Source of the DNA: Thalassocella blandensis
Lineage (GTDB): Bacteria > Pseudomonadota > Gammaproteobacteria > Pseudomonadales > Cellvibrionaceae
DNA: 64,000 nt
NCBI GenBank assembly: GCA_902141825.1
Contig: CABFPG010000004.1
Span: 1-64,000 of the forward strand
Direction of reading: 5' to 3'
The position numbers and the translations under genes are program-made. Each line of letters opens with the position of its first letter. The stretch's first letter is position 1. Below, piece by piece: positions 46,545 through 56,817 of this stretch. The notes beneath the pieces were generated by a model. It was not told the origin of the DNA, ran no database searches, and was given only the letters and a program-made list of their open reading frames with translations.

Positions 46545-48692
46545 CTAAAACGAGCGACTCACCTGCATCAGAATTTCACGCGGTGCCCCAGGAAAATGGC
46601 CATTACGCTCACTAAAACCACTTACAGCATATTCTTTATCAAACAGATTACTCACATTCAAACGAAATAAAGTATCGTTCCAAGTGGTATTCCAGCTCAT
46701 GTCATAGACAGTAAAAGGCTTAACTCGCTGCTCATCAAAACTGACTTGTTCACTCACATAATCTACGCCAAACGCCAAAGCGGAGTTCATACTGGGAAAA
46801 TCAAACCGCGTCCAAACCCCCGCCTGATGTTCGGGGGCATTGGTAAAGCGAGCCCCATCACCAAAGGTATTCGTTAATCCGCTCCCTTCAACAACTACCG
46901 TATCGTTATAAGCATAATTAGCCGTTACGGTCCAATTGCTGGCCAAGTCTCCCACAACCGTCGCCTCAAACCCTTCACTTTCCACTTCACCAAGATTAAT
47001 CAAAGCCGGAATGCCATCATCCGGGCCTGTGTCTTGCGGGTTCGACAGCGGTAAATCCTGCTTCACAATTTTGTACACAGCAAATGATGTCATCACACTG
47101 CCATCAAAAAATTCTGACTTGACGCCAAGCTCTATTTGATTCCCGGTTTCAGGTTCCAGCGCTCGCTCGGCCTCAACAGTTTCCTGGTTACCCAAGGAAA
47201 CTGGTATAAAACTTTCAGAATAGTTTAAATACCAGGAAGTACTTTCGAATGGTTTAAAAACAATTCCTGCGCGAGGAATAATGGCATTGTCGTCAAAACT
47301 ATAGTCTGAACCTTTATCAGTGTCTTCAAAGCTGTCATAACGCAAACCCAATAGCACGTTCCAGCGGGCACTCAATTCAATTTGATCTTGAATATAAACA
47401 CTGTTTCGCGCTGCTTTTGTACCGTCACTACTTAGATCTGTAAGGTTGTAAGCTGAAGGATCGGTTTCTCCGTAATTTGGGTGAAAAACATTGAGGTTTC
47501 CAACTCCGTCAGCTTCATAACGTGCGCGATAGTATTCGTATTCCGTATCTACTTTATGCGCATCTCCACCAAACAAAAGTTGATGTTGAAAACCGGAGAA
47601 GTTAAATTTATAAACAAAATCAGCGGTGAAACTGATTTCATCGTTCGCCCGATACTGATCACGATACTCCCGGCGAATTGTTTCATCATCAATATTTGCC
47701 TCGCCATCGCCATTCACATCCACCCAACTGCGAGACTCATGATATTTTTGCGTGCGTTCATTCTGCAACGAACGCAAAGTAAAGCGGGATGTTAGATTAT
47801 CGGAAAATCGGTGATCTAATATGGCTTGCACAACCACGGCTTCCAGATCCTGAAAGTCTGACTTTTCATTTGCGTTGTAACTGCGGTCGACAATAAAATT
47901 GCCATTGTCATCCACAGGAACACCACGAAGTCGGTTACCACCAAGATCCTGGTCAATATAGTCAAATGTTGTTGTGAGTTGAGTGTGTTTACCTAGCTCA
48001 AACAAAAGCCCACCGGCAATTTCCACATTACGTGCATCCGCATTATTGCGAAAACTGTCTTCTTTTTGATAATAAGCACCAAGTCGATAGGCCACCGAGG
48101 AGTTGAGACCACCTGTGGCATCAATTGAGGCACCACGTGTACTAAAATTGCCTGCCGACAATACCACTTCAACGTCGTCCTCAAAAGTTGGCTTCTTTGT
48201 AACGTAATTAATCATTCCTCCCGGTTGACCGCTTCCATACAAAGCGCCCGCCGGTCCTTTTAAGATCTCAACGCGTTCTACATTAAAAAGCTGAGGAACA
48301 GCGAACCCTGAATAAGGATCACCTCGTACGCCATCGTAAAAGACATTGTCACTATCGCGAAACCCACGAAACGTGACTCCGGAATAACTAAATTCACTTA
48401 CACCGGCAATGGACCGGTATAGGTCGGTAATATCACGTGCCGCCTGGTCCGCAATAAGCTGGGAAGATAACACCTGAATGGATTGGGGCACATCCAAGAT
48501 ATCCGTATCGGTTTTAGTGCCAACTGTAGAAGTTTTTTCCAAGTAAAATTGCTGTGCCCGACCAATGACCAACACATTTTCTGTGTTTTGGTCGGCGTTT
48601 TGAGTTTTGCTAGCTTCTGTTTCAGCGACTTCAGCGAAGGTGACATTTGGCAGGAGAAACAGAATTCCCCAGCAATAGTTAAATCTGTTCAT
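46545..48692 (-). CDS. TonB-dependent ferric-siderophore receptor
   Basis: A 715-residue outer-membrane receptor of the FhuE/FpvA type. Signal peptide about 1-20 (TFAEVA), TonB-box-like VLVIGRAQ, plug with TDILDVPQSIQVLSSQLIAD, VTFRGFRDSDNVFYDGVRGD and VEILKGPAGALYGSGQPGG, and a barrel ending in MQVSRSF with a terminal Phe. The start follows AGGTGGGGG at good spacing. A Fur-box-like element lies about 60 bp upstream, so expression should rise under iron limitation. It forms an operon with a PepSY membrane protein. The particular siderophore is unknown. Confidence 0.94.
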   Translation of the reverse strand: MNRFNYCWGILFLLPNVTFAEVAETEASKTQNADQNTENVLVIGRAQQFYLEKTSTVGTKTDTDILDVPQSIQVLSSQLIADQAARDITDLYRSIAGVSEFSYSGVTFRGFRDSDNVFYDGVRGDPYSGFAVPQLFNVERVEILKGPAGALYGSGQPGGMINYVTKKPTFEDDVEVVLSAGNFSTRGASIDATGGLNSSVAYRLGAYYQKEDSFRNNADARNVEIAGGLLFELGKHTQLTTTFDYIDQDLGGNRLRGVPVDDNGNFIVDRSYNANEKSDFQDLEAVVVQAILDHRFSDNLTSRFTLRSLQNERTQKYHESRSWVDVNGDGEANIDDETIRREYRDQYRANDEISFTADFVYKFNFSGFQHQLLFGGDAHKVDTEYEYYRARYEADGVGNLNVFHPNYGETDPSAYNLTDLSSDGTKAARNSVYIQDQIELSARWNVLLGLRYDSFEDTDKGSDYSFDDNAIIPRAGIVFKPFESTSWYLNYSESFIPVSLGNQETVEAERALEPETGNQIELGVKSEFFDGSVMTSFAVYKIVKQDLPLSNPQDTGPDDGIPALINLGEVESEGFEATVVGDLASNWTVTANYAYNDTVVVEGSGLTNTFGDGARFTNAPEHQAGVWTRFDFPSMNSALAFGVDYVSEQVSFDEQRVKPFTVYDMSWNTTWNDTLFRLNVSNLFDKEYAVSGFSERNGHFPGAPREILMQVSRSF

Positions 48693-48748
48693 TTTACCCC
48701 CACCTCTAATTTTTAGAGGCAGAAGAGTACTTTATATGCCACCTATTT

Positions 48749-48772
48749 GCAAATCATTATCATTTAGATTTG
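48749..48772. promoter_or_regulatory. Fur box
   Basis: GCAAATCATTATCATTT followed by AGATTTGC contains the Fur hexamer array ATCATTATC (GATAATGAT on the other strand) framed by GCAAAT/ATTTGC. It lies 57-80 bp before the receptor start codon. Confidence 0.75.
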
Positions 48773-48796
48773 CATGATGAATATACTGGCCTGAGA

Positions 48797-50638
48797 TCAC
48801 CCAATATTTGCTATTCGATCACAGATGGCATTGGCCGCAGACATGCACAAGTGCAATTCGCGCTGTGCGCGAGTCATTCCTACATAAAGCAGCTTCGCGT
48901 CACGGGCGAGATCATCCTGCTTTAACTGTCCTAAACCGACCATGACCACGCCATTAAATTCCAAGCCCTTACTGCTTTGAATCGTAAGGACGTTCACCCG
49001 GTCAATCATTGGATCGTAAGACTTTTTATAATTCTTGGACGCCATCCATAAATTTGGAATCCCCGCTTGCTTGAGTGCAAGCGATACGGCTTTGCCCTGA
49101 TAACCCGCCACATAAATAACTCCCATGTCCCGCCATTCCATTCCCTGCTTGTGCCAGGCTTGCAGGCATTCCACACAGTACTCAACTTCCTGCTGCCATT
49201 TCTGCAACTGATGCACTACTGGCTTCGCTCCCGAGGTGCCCGCCGCCTCGGGTTCTATTACGTGGAAGTCATCTGAGCTTGCTGAATCGGTAAAAAAATC
49301 TTTAGCAAAACGGTAAGCGAAATCGAGAATTTCACGCGTATTCCGATAATTTAATCGCAAAATTGACGTGCGACCGACCGCCTGAATACCCACACTGGAC
49401 AAGGTAAATCCCAAACCGGACTTTTTCTTATAGATGGATTGTGCATCATCATAGAGTAGTAAAAGAGAGTTCGAGTCTGGATCAATCATCTGGACTACCA
49501 GCTTGAGCCACTCCGCTTCGAAATCATGTCCTTCATCAATAAGAACCGCACCATATTGTGCACGCGGAATTTGTTCTTTATCGACCGCATCAATAACACT
49601 GGTGACTTCACGCTCCCAATAACTGGCCTCACCTTGCGCCACAGCAACATGGTAAGTTTTTAACTGGAGTCCGCACCAATCATGAAAGTGATACACCTGC
49701 ACCTGCTCAGAAATACCTTTTGCCACAATAAAACTTCGAAGCTTTGCCGCCAGCGTGGTGTTAAAACATAAAATTAATACAGGCTTATTGGACGTTTGTG
49801 CCAACAATTGTGCGCGATACCCTAATATCAGAGTTTTCCCTGAGCCAGCAACGCCATGAATAACGCGGTGCCCCTCCCCCAGGCTTCTTGCCAATTGCTC
49901 TTGTTGAATATCCATAATACGAACAATCTCTGGGATTTGTTCTATTGTGGGAACCTCTTCACTCAGAGGATCATCTAAAAAACTGGCTTGAACCGGAGCA
50001 TTAATTCGGACTTCAGGAAACAGATGCCAGCGAATACGGTTAATTTGTGGAACGGTCAATTTTTCGGGGAAACGGTAATTAAACATTCCCCATAATCTTT
50101 CCTGAAAACTTTCCGCATCAACAGCATCCGTCATTTCATCTTTATACAACGTTAAATGATCCGGTAATAGGTTTTGACGATGCTCCTCGGGTATGGATTT
50201 TTCAATTTGCGATCGCGTAATACTGGTAAAAACCACACCCCAGCCATAAGGCATGACTAATTTACCCTGGTACTGTCCTTCAGCTTGCAACAAGGGATCA
50301 CGCTGTAACAGATTTATGCCATTAAACGCATATTGCCGAACTTGTACAAAGGGGTTGGGAACGGTTTTTAAACCTTGCTCGGTATGTAATTCGACTTGCT
50401 CTTTATTGATTTTTTTGACACTGGAGGGCTTCCAGTCTTTCACTTCCAAAAACAAAAGCCCTCGACCGGGATGAAGAATAATAAAATCTGGGTATCGTTG
50501 CTTTCGTCCGAGTGGAATGTCGTACCAGCATAAGTAGTCATCTTCTAATAAATCTTTCAAACGCTGAGCTAAGCGTTTTTCGCCAGACGTCATACGACTG
50601 AGCACTTCTCGTGTGAGGCCCGGAATAATTTCAGCCAT
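48797..50638 (-). CDS. NERD-domain superfamily I DNA helicase
   Basis: A 613-residue protein. The N-terminal NERD nuclease-like domain (about 15-125) has the PD-(D/E)xK residues Asp51 (YPDFIIL), Glu65 and Lys67 (LFLEVKDW). The UvrD/Rep-type helicase has Walker A GVAGSGKT (262-269), Walker B IDEGHDF (367-373), LRLNYRN, LTIQSSKGLEF and LLYVGMTRAQ, so all helicase motifs are present. There is no signal peptide. Such proteins are thought to process DNA, in repair or in defence against foreign DNA. It is a single gene with no defence genes directly beside it; upstream on its strand is an AT-rich spacer. Confidence 0.9.
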   Translation of the reverse strand: MAEIIPGLTREVLSRMTSGEKRLAQRLKDLLEDDYLCWYDIPLGRKQRYPDFIILHPGRGLLFLEVKDWKPSSVKKINKEQVELHTEQGLKTVPNPFVQVRQYAFNGINLLQRDPLLQAEGQYQGKLVMPYGWGVVFTSITRSQIEKSIPEEHRQNLLPDHLTLYKDEMTDAVDAESFQERLWGMFNYRFPEKLTVPQINRIRWHLFPEVRINAPVQASFLDDPLSEEVPTIEQIPEIVRIMDIQQEQLARSLGEGHRVIHGVAGSGKTLILGYRAQLLAQTSNKPVLILCFNTTLAAKLRSFIVAKGISEQVQVYHFHDWCGLQLKTYHVAVAQGEASYWEREVTSVIDAVDKEQIPRAQYGAVLIDEGHDFEAEWLKLVVQMIDPDSNSLLLLYDDAQSIYKKKSGLGFTLSSVGIQAVGRTSILRLNYRNTREILDFAYRFAKDFFTDSASSDDFHVIEPEAAGTSGAKPVVHQLQKWQQEVEYCVECLQAWHKQGMEWRDMGVIYVAGYQGKAVSLALKQAGIPNLWMASKNYKKSYDPMIDRVNVLTIQSSKGLEFNGVVMVGLGQLKQDDLARDAKLLYVGMTRAQRELHLCMSAANAICDRIANIG

Positions 50639-50806
50639 AAAAATGCCCTTTACAATACCCTATGAATTAAGCGCTATAGCGATATCGTAAGCTTAATGAC
50701 ATTTGAATATTAATGGGGCAAATAAACGAAATAATGACGCTTATCGTCAAGTTTTGACAGGCTTTTATCGTGTTGCTTTAATATTTTTACGTTTGACCGA
50801 AAAAGC

Positions 50807-52828
50807 TCAGTAATTACATATATCCAAGGGACACGGGTTTCCAAGATACTCCCAGATATATGAGGTCAGTGTTTTCGGCCCACCATATAAAGTACTACCT
50901 CCCTGCGCGAAACCTCTCTCACCGGAAAGCACATTACCCTCTGCATCCATGTATTCAAACACACGCATTTTTTCTTGTATTAAGGTTTCCTGAGGATAAG
51001 GCCACATCGCAATGCCCGTCTCATCATTCCATCCGGCATCACCGTAAAAGGTGCCAGATTTTCCAATAAACGTTGTGACATTAGCACCAATTTCCGCACC
51101 GTTTTCTCCCGCCGACGATAATTCCGAGTATGCTTCTATACGCGGCAGATATTTGAGTGAACCTTCATAAGGGTTAAAATAAGAATATGTCTCCGAATAT
51201 TGTTCGGCGCCATTGGTGGGCACGTTCGGCACGTTAAAAAAATTGTTAAATGCCATTTCCTCTATCTGGAAAGCCAGTTCAAGCCCCTCATTCGAAACAA
51301 AGTCCACCAACAGAGAATTCCGAACAGATTGATGAGCTTTCCAACCATTAAATAAATGAGCGTCCGCCTGTATATTCCCCAAAGTAAAATTCTCCAGTTC
51401 ACTCCCCTGCTCGGCGGGCATTAGAAAAGCGCTGCCAGATTCTGGGCCAGGTAGATTTCCGCGAACATCCCAGCCAACAATATTCCTAAAAATACCGCGC
51501 ACATTCGTGCCATATGCACCACCCACACCGGATGCACTGTTCACCACTATTGCACGATCAAACACAATGTTTTCCGCACTGTCTCGAATTGTCCAAAACG
51601 CACCTGTACGCTGTCCCTGCGGCCAAAATGTTTCAGCATCTGAATCGGAGTCGACATCAATTATATTTTGAAAAACTACGTTATCGGAGTTGTATGATGT
51701 GTAAGTGCCATACGGGCTGTAGTCGCCTACCAACGCAGACAGATCCATTCGAGAAACCATTCGTCGGACGACAATATCTTGCGAAGCATAAATGGAAAGT
51801 TTGTAGCGACCCGCACCAAAAGCATAATTATTCTCAAACAAAATAAATCTGGCGTGACTTGTTCCAAAAGGCGTGCGAACTCCCTGTGCACCGGTGTAAC
51901 TCACCTTAATATGGTGCGTACATAGCGGGGAACAATATTCGTCACCGGTGCCAATACTAATCCCGCCCGATTTAAAAAATAAGCCTTTAACTGCTACGTA
52001 GCCATACTCACTAAACTTTCCTGCCAGGCTCCAGGATTGATCCTCAATTGTCACGCCACCAGGCGTTTCTGCCATAACCGTAGTAAAAGCAGTCTCGCTT
52101 CCAGCAGGTGGCATTGTCATATCGCCATCACCACTGGTAATTCCCATGCGCTCACCCGAATAAACGCCGTCGCGAATTATAATCGTACTACCACTGGCCG
52201 CACCGGTTGTATTATGGTGCGCGTCCCAGACATCATCAAAATCATCGGGGATGTAAACAACATTGCCATCTCCCAACGTCACGATCCAAATCTTCTCCGC
52301 ACGCCCAAGGTCATTTTTTGCAACAACACCTAAATAAAAGCTTTCTGCTGCTGTACCGGCAGGAATATTCCATTGTACTGTTCCGCTTTGAGCATCCACC
52401 ACAAGGTCGTCTGGCCCATAACTCTTGCTCCATTCTACATTTTCACCCGCAGAGAGTTCGGGCGAGAATTCATAAAGCGTCCCTATCACAGCACGTTGAT
52501 GGTGTATGTCTTCAATAATGGGCACGGTATTGGCTACCGGTGTTGGTGTGGGTTCTATTGAAGGTGATGGTGTAGGAGATGGTGTAGGAGATGGTGTAGC
52601 TGTTGGTGTCGGGCTTGGTGACGGGGAAACCGATGGGCTTGGTGTTGGACTTGGTGAAGAAGACACAGTAGGACTTGGTGATGGAGAAATGGTTGGCTCC
52701 GGTGTAACCACTATAGTCGGTACGGGTGTTCCACCACTTGGCAACGCCTCTTCAGAATCATTAGTACCACCACAGGCCGTTAACACTGCCATCAATATTC
52801 CAAAGTATCCCGCACGAGCATATTGCAT
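50807..52828 (-). CDS. Beta-helix lipoprotein with Ser/Thr-Pro linker
   Basis: A 673-residue surface lipoprotein: lipobox VLTAC (Cys 19), a long Ser/Thr-Pro linker (about 35-98), then an Ig/cadherin-like domain (about 100-190; [20 protein letters not shown]). A right-handed parallel beta-helix follows (about 195-580), with repeated turns such as [40 protein letters not shown] and [15 protein letters not shown]. This fold is used by polysaccharide lyases and glycan-binding proteins, but no lyase catalytic set is certain. It ends with two cysteines ([10 protein letters not shown]). The linker DNA is a GTGTAGGAGATG-type repeat. The following gene codes for an esterase on the same strand. Confidence 0.72.
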   Translation of the reverse strand: MQYARAGYFGILMAVLTACGGTNDSEEALPSGGTPVPTIVVTPEPTISPSPSPTVSSSPSPTPSPSVSPSPSPTPTATPSPTPSPTPSPSIEPTPTPVANTVPIIEDIHHQRAVIGTLYEFSPELSAGENVEWSKSYGPDDLVVDAQSGTVQWNIPAGTAAESFYLGVVAKNDLGRAEKIWIVTLGDGNVVYIPDDFDDVWDAHHNTTGAASGSTIIIRDGVYSGERMGITSGDGDMTMPPAGSETAFTTVMAETPGGVTIEDQSWSLAGKFSEYGYVAVKGLFFKSGGISIGTGDEYCSPLCTHHIKVSYTGAQGVRTPFGTSHARFILFENNYAFGAGRYKLSIYASQDIVVRRMVSRMDLSALVGDYSPYGTYTSYNSDNVVFQNIIDVDSDSDAETFWPQGQRTGAFWTIRDSAENIVFDRAIVVNSASGVGGAYGTNVRGIFRNIVGWDVRGNLPGPESGSAFLMPAEQGSELENFTLGNIQADAHLFNGWKAHQSVRNSLLVDFVSNEGLELAFQIEEMAFNNFFNVPNVPTNGAEQYSETYSYFNPYEGSLKYLPRIEAYSELSSAGENGAEIGANVTTFIGKSGTFYGDAGWNDETGIAMWPYPQETLIQEKMRVFEYMDAEGNVLSGERGFAQGGSTLYGGPKTLTSYIWEYLGNPCPLDICNY

Positions 52829-53120
52829 AAAACAGCCTTTGATCGTTTTATATTTTTCCTGAAAATAAAAATGACCAATACACGTTTATTTTCATTATCC
52901 TCTATTCATCCTAATCCTTATTTTGCATTGCTCAATTTTTTATCAGTTATTTTTTGAAGCATTTAACATTCGCGGAAGATTTAGTCTTGGAATTTGATTT
53001 TTTCGATATACCGTACCTCTTATAAAAATAAAAATCTGCCAGAAAATTGACGACTGGAAATAGATTAACTTAAAAGGTTTAGTCGAAAGTCAATCGCTGC
53101 CATATCAACACACAAGCCGC

Positions 53121-53930
53121 TTATAGTGACTTTGCAATAGAAAGTAAAATCGGCAATCCAGGCTCAATCATCATGTGACCATAACCATCCATCTCATATA
53201 GTTGGACTTTCTCATGCCCGCTCACTTTCATCATACGATAAAAATACGCATTCTCTTCGTAACGCCCCAATAGTTCCAGTTCCCTATCCCCAGTAATTAA
53301 CGTTATCGGAGGAGCATCCTTACGCACATAAAATAAGGGTGCAAGTTCATCTACAATTGGCTGCTCGCCTTTAATACCCCTCTCCTCCCTGACGGTAAAA
53401 TGCGTAATTGTATGTCCGCTAAAAGGCACCAACTGATTCACCGTATTTGCATCCATCTGATACTTCTGCAGCCAGCGTTCATCCATCACCACCATCAGAG
53501 CGAGATAGCCTCCTGCTGAATGACCAGAAATCACCAACTTAGATTTATCCCCACCATATTTCTCAATGTTGTGATAAACCCACGCAACCGCTCGTGCGGC
53601 ATCATCAATATAGACTGGGGATTTAATCTTAGGGAATAGTCGATAATTTGGTCCGACCACACACACAACTTGATTCAACAAACGCTCAGGCAGTTCTTTA
53701 TTTCCAGAACGCAGACCGCCACCATGAAACCAGACAATAACCGGAGCATTTTTTGCCTTATCAGGACAATAAATATCAAGCTTTGCTCTCTCTTTTAAAT
53801 AGGGATCAGAAACTTTTTCACTTTCCGACAAATAAGAAATATCTTTCCAGGTCTCTGCATATACATGTGAGAAGGAGAATACCTTGAATAATATTATTGC
53901 GACTACGAACTTAGTTAAGAAGTGATTCAT
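53121..53930 (-). CDS. Exported alpha/beta-hydrolase, BD-FAE-like esterase
   Basis: A 269-residue carboxylesterase with a signal peptide (about 1-25, VYA-ET). Oxyanion loop FHGGG (68-72), nucleophile Ser138 in GHSAGG, Asp215 (TGDRELE) and His252 (GYGHM) give a complete catalytic triad of the hormone-sensitive-lipase/feruloyl-esterase type. Likely removes acyl groups from plant or algal polysaccharides, or hydrolyses small esters, in the periplasm. The gene is a separate unit, followed downstream by the beta-helix lipoprotein gene on the same strand. Confidence 0.85.
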   Translation of the reverse strand: MNHFLTKFVVAIILFKVFSFSHVYAETWKDISYLSESEKVSDPYLKERAKLDIYCPDKAKNAPVIVWFHGGGLRSGNKELPERLLNQVVCVVGPNYRLFPKIKSPVYIDDAARAVAWVYHNIEKYGGDKSKLVISGHSAGGYLALMVVMDERWLQKYQMDANTVNQLVPFSGHTITHFTVREERGIKGEQPIVDELAPLFYVRKDAPPITLITGDRELELLGRYEENAYFYRMMKVSGHEKVQLYEMDGYGHMMIEPGLPILLSIAKSL

Positions 53931-54374
53931 ATATATTTTTACTAATTTAATTTATAGAAATATCAATTTATTACTGGAGTAAAAAGCAATGTATTTTAGA
54001 TACCGGAGGTACAAAACGATAGTAATCAGCCCCATGCATATCGTTCAAAATTTATTCCCGATTTTATTAACCATTCTGCACATCATTTTTTATTATTCTT
54101 AACTCATTGTGCAACGTTATTAGTTTTAATGCTATCACCATAAGCAGAACATAACATTATTGAAACAACAAATAAAAGACGAACTCAAATGCACACGACC
54201 AAAATAATCTACGTCACCTCAGGAGAACACAATAAAAACCAAAAACCCCATAATCTCGACCGAATAAACATACTGGTCGACAACTCAGAAATTGCTTCTT
54301 GATAACAATATCGCTAACACTTAGCGTCGTAAACCATACAAATAGACGAACTAAATATTTTTAATTTCCTAGTT
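53931..54374. other. Intergenic, no gene seen
   Basis: AT-rich sequence between the esterase and the lipoprotein gene, with no convincing frame. It should contain the esterase promoter. Confidence 0.4.
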
Positions 54375-54432
54375 TAGTTCTAGACCCAGTAGTTTTAGGC
54401 CCAGTGGTTTTAAACCCGGTAGTTTTACAAAG
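54375..54432. repeat. 15-bp degenerate tandem repeat at the end of the lipoprotein gene
   Basis: Four units of a TAGTTTTAGGCCCAG-type sequence (starting at 54375, 54390, 54405 and 54420) run head to tail. The last one overlaps the stop codon and final codons of the minus-strand lipoprotein gene. The copies beyond the stop seem to be duplications of the gene end. Confidence 0.75.
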
Positions 54433-55291
54433 TCGGAAACTGGCCAATAACCACCCAGCGTTCATTCTGATCCAAAGACATTGAAAATAAACGAAGATTG
54501 AAATAACTACCACCCTCCACAACATCTTGTGACACAATTACGACATCTTCAATGCCGTCATCATTCAGATCTCCCCGCCCAATCTCGGTAATCGTTTGCG
54601 TTCCCGCATCCGAAATATAGTTCGCTTGGGAATCTGAAATTTTCTCAAAGTTGCGTATTGAATTAATATCGCTCCACACCTCTTTAGAAGTATCCTCCAT
54701 CGCAACTTTGAATTCCGAAGTTGATGTGGACATGGCAATTATTTTGGGAATTTCTAAAGGTAATTGCTGATCAACCACACTAGCGTCCAAAAAACTCTTA
54801 CCGCTCGGCTTCATATCTGCTAGCAAACGCGCAGCTTCACATGCAATTTGTAACTCGAGAAACGCATTTTGCTCGTTTTGGTTGTCAGCCCTGATATCCG
54901 GTGTTTTTACACTAAAATACTCACTACAGCTCCCAATAGTTTTCGCCACCTCGGCTTCAGTTGTTTTAACCTTAACCTTGGAGTACCAAGGCTTGTCCAT
55001 TAATATCCCAATATCCCTATTGGAGCCACGATTACCTGTCCAGTTTTGCACAGCTTCAGCAAGCAAACCCGGAAGACTGAAAGAATCCGTCCACCTTGGC
55101 TTTATTATTTGAGTTGATTCAACATCAGGGGCATCCACTTTTAACGCTTCTTTGGTTCTTGGCGCTTCATTGGTTTTTATCTCTTTTAATGGATTATCAG
55201 TCTCGTTTTTTGAGCAAGCGGAAACCAATAAAAACCATTGGCTTACACTAAAGAGAACCAATACAAACCTGACTTTTTTTCTGCTCCACAT
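54425..55291 (-). CDS. Lipoprotein with EF-hand-like repeat, possible lysozyme immunity protein
   Basis: A 288-residue lipoprotein: hydrophobic signal with lipobox VSAC (Cys 26), a disordered Lys/Glu-rich spacer (about 28-60), and a mixed domain to residue 230. A FG-GAP/VCBS-like calcium loop GDLNDDGIEDVVIVS (about 242-256) and NLRLFSMSLDQNERWVVI follow. No known family was recognised. It begins 36 bp after the GH24 lysozyme gene in the same direction. A periplasm-facing lipoprotein encoded just after a lysozyme is the layout of known effector/immunity pairs, so it may protect the producer from the lysozyme. Confidence 0.62.
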   Translation of the reverse strand: MWSRKKVRFVLVLFSVSQWFLLVSACSKNETDNPLKEIKTNEAPRTKEALKVDAPDVESTQIIKPRWTDSFSLPGLLAEAVQNWTGNRGSNRDIGILMDKPWYSKVKVKTTEAEVAKTIGSCSEYFSVKTPDIRADNQNEQNAFLELQIACEAARLLADMKPSGKSFLDASVVDQQLPLEIPKIIAMSTSTSEFKVAMEDTSKEVWSDINSIRNFEKISDSQANYISDAGTQTITEIGRGDLNDDGIEDVVIVSQDVVEGGSYFNLRLFSMSLDQNERWVVIGQFPTL

Positions 55292-55327
55292 AATTCACCT
55301 TGGATATCGTTATAGCTTCAAAAGCAC

Positions 55328-55900
55328 TTACAGCTCAAGACTTGCTGCCTTTTCCAGCAGATCTTTAACATACCTGTTACGTTCGGCAGACACAGGCGCT
55401 TTGCGATTAGAATTTTCAGCCGCTTTTTTCCAGTCCCTAGCCTGAATAGCGGCATTAAAATTGGGCCACTTCGTTTTAAGGTTGGTCATACCCAAATTAA
55501 AAATCAAGTCAAAAAGTGCCAAACGAACGTCTTTCGGGTAAGTCAAAAAATCACTGTAGATTAAGCTTAACTCTTCTTCAAAATTATCAATATGACTATC
55601 AGTAAGCTTGTTAATTTCAGAATCTGAAAGACTAAGTTTAGTGCTTTTTTTGTAAAAAGATGCCAAACGGTTTTTGGGCTGCTTTTTTACTTCTTCAAAA
55701 TCAGCCTTAATTTCCGTTGCGCTAGCATTCGTTAGCGCTGCATTTATGAATGGTAGTTTCTGTGCTTCCGCGATCGATGTCAGCAAATGCCCCACACCAA
55801 CGGTCACATACCCTTTTGAATCCAGATACATATGAACCACTTTACCTTCATATTTTTCCAGCTGAGCTCGTAAAATATTCTTTTCATCTTCTGTTGCCAT
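55328..55900 (-). CDS. GH24 lysozyme (T4 lysozyme-like), no signal peptide
   Basis: A 190-residue peptidoglycan hydrolase. The start at ATG 55900 (MATEDEKNILRAQLEKYEGK) follows AGGAG at good spacing; the upstream in-frame extension to 55996 is unlikely. The T4 lysozyme catalytic set is visible: Glu18 (KYEGK), Asp27 and Thr33 (YLDSKGYVTVGVGHLL). Later conserved parts are LALFDLIFNLG and RNRYVKDLL. There is no Sec signal, holin or phage gene nearby, and it is followed by a lipoprotein gene. It may be a phage-derived endolysin or a secreted anti-bacterial effector. An insertion of about 15 residues after the active site is unusual for phage forms. Confidence 0.85.
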   Translation of the reverse strand: MATEDEKNILRAQLEKYEGKVVHMYLDSKGYVTVGVGHLLTSIAEAQKLPFINAALTNASATEIKADFEEVKKQPKNRLASFYKKSTKLSLSDSEINKLTDSHIDNFEEELSLIYSDFLTYPKDVRLALFDLIFNLGMTNLKTKWPNFNAAIQARDWKKAAENSNRKAPVSAERNRYVKDLLEKAASLEL

Positions 55901-56817
55901 TCTTAAACTCCTTTTTCTTTCGAAAACATTGTATTTGTCACCACGCTTAGAAGCGCATGCCAACTCACACCCTAAGACGCCACAAAACCCTCTCAAACAC
56001 AGCTTTACGCTATTCCCTCAAGACTATACCTAAATCTCTAATTTTCTTGGTATAGCACGTCAACCATTTAAAAGCACCTCTTCAAAAATTGCCGGAAAAG
56101 ATTAATCGTGAAAACACATGGAATTCGAATATTCAAGACCAGTTGAAATGCGTTAAGCTCAACAGCTTAAACAAGATATATCCAGGACTAAATTGCTAAT
56201 CAAACAGACACTTGATTCTGCAGCGGCATAAATACAAAGCTTACCCTTCCCCCCGAAACTTACCTGAGCACAAAACAATCATGAAACAATAAAACTACAT
56301 GATTATTTAAAAAGTTATTCAATCGCCAACCGCTTCCTTTTCCCATCAACAAGCCATTTTCTCTCGTACTCTGGTGCAGAGGACCAACAGATCGAACTAT
56401 TATCTGAAATCACTTTTTTAGACAGACCTCCTACTGACAGCCGAACATTAAAAAATAGACCCCACCCTCTTTTACATCTCAAACGGATTAGCATCCTTGC
56501 GCCCAGCAACGAAATCACCGCCCGAATATGGGATATGAGAACCCTACCCTACAAATTCTTTAGCCATCACGCTCACGAATGGATGACTAAGTGCAACTTA
56601 TCGGCGTGCAATCAACAAACACCTCAGCCGACTATAATTTCCCCCACAATCAAGGCGAAAGCTTGCCATTTAACTAAATTCTCGTGAATTCAATACCTTA
56701 GCTATTATTTGACCGATAATTTTTGGCATAAAAAGCTAGGAATACGAAAACAAATCCAGTACAATGCGCAGCCCTTAAGGGGCACGAGGGTAAAACCTGA
56801 TTTTTGCCCTTCGAGCA
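55901..56817. other. Long AT-rich intergenic region before the tRNA genes
   Basis: About 900 bp without a convincing gene on either strand. Short frames near 56315-56518 lack ribosome sites. The last 110 bp should carry the tRNA promoter: TTGACC at 56709-56714 and TACAAT at 56760-56765 with a GC-rich stretch after it are visible, but are not at standard spacing. Confidence 0.45.

Noticed and set aside
52540-52700. Repeated GATGGTGTAGGA-type sequence
   Set aside because: Codes for the Ser/Thr-Pro linker of the beta-helix lipoprotein on the minus strand; no separate element.
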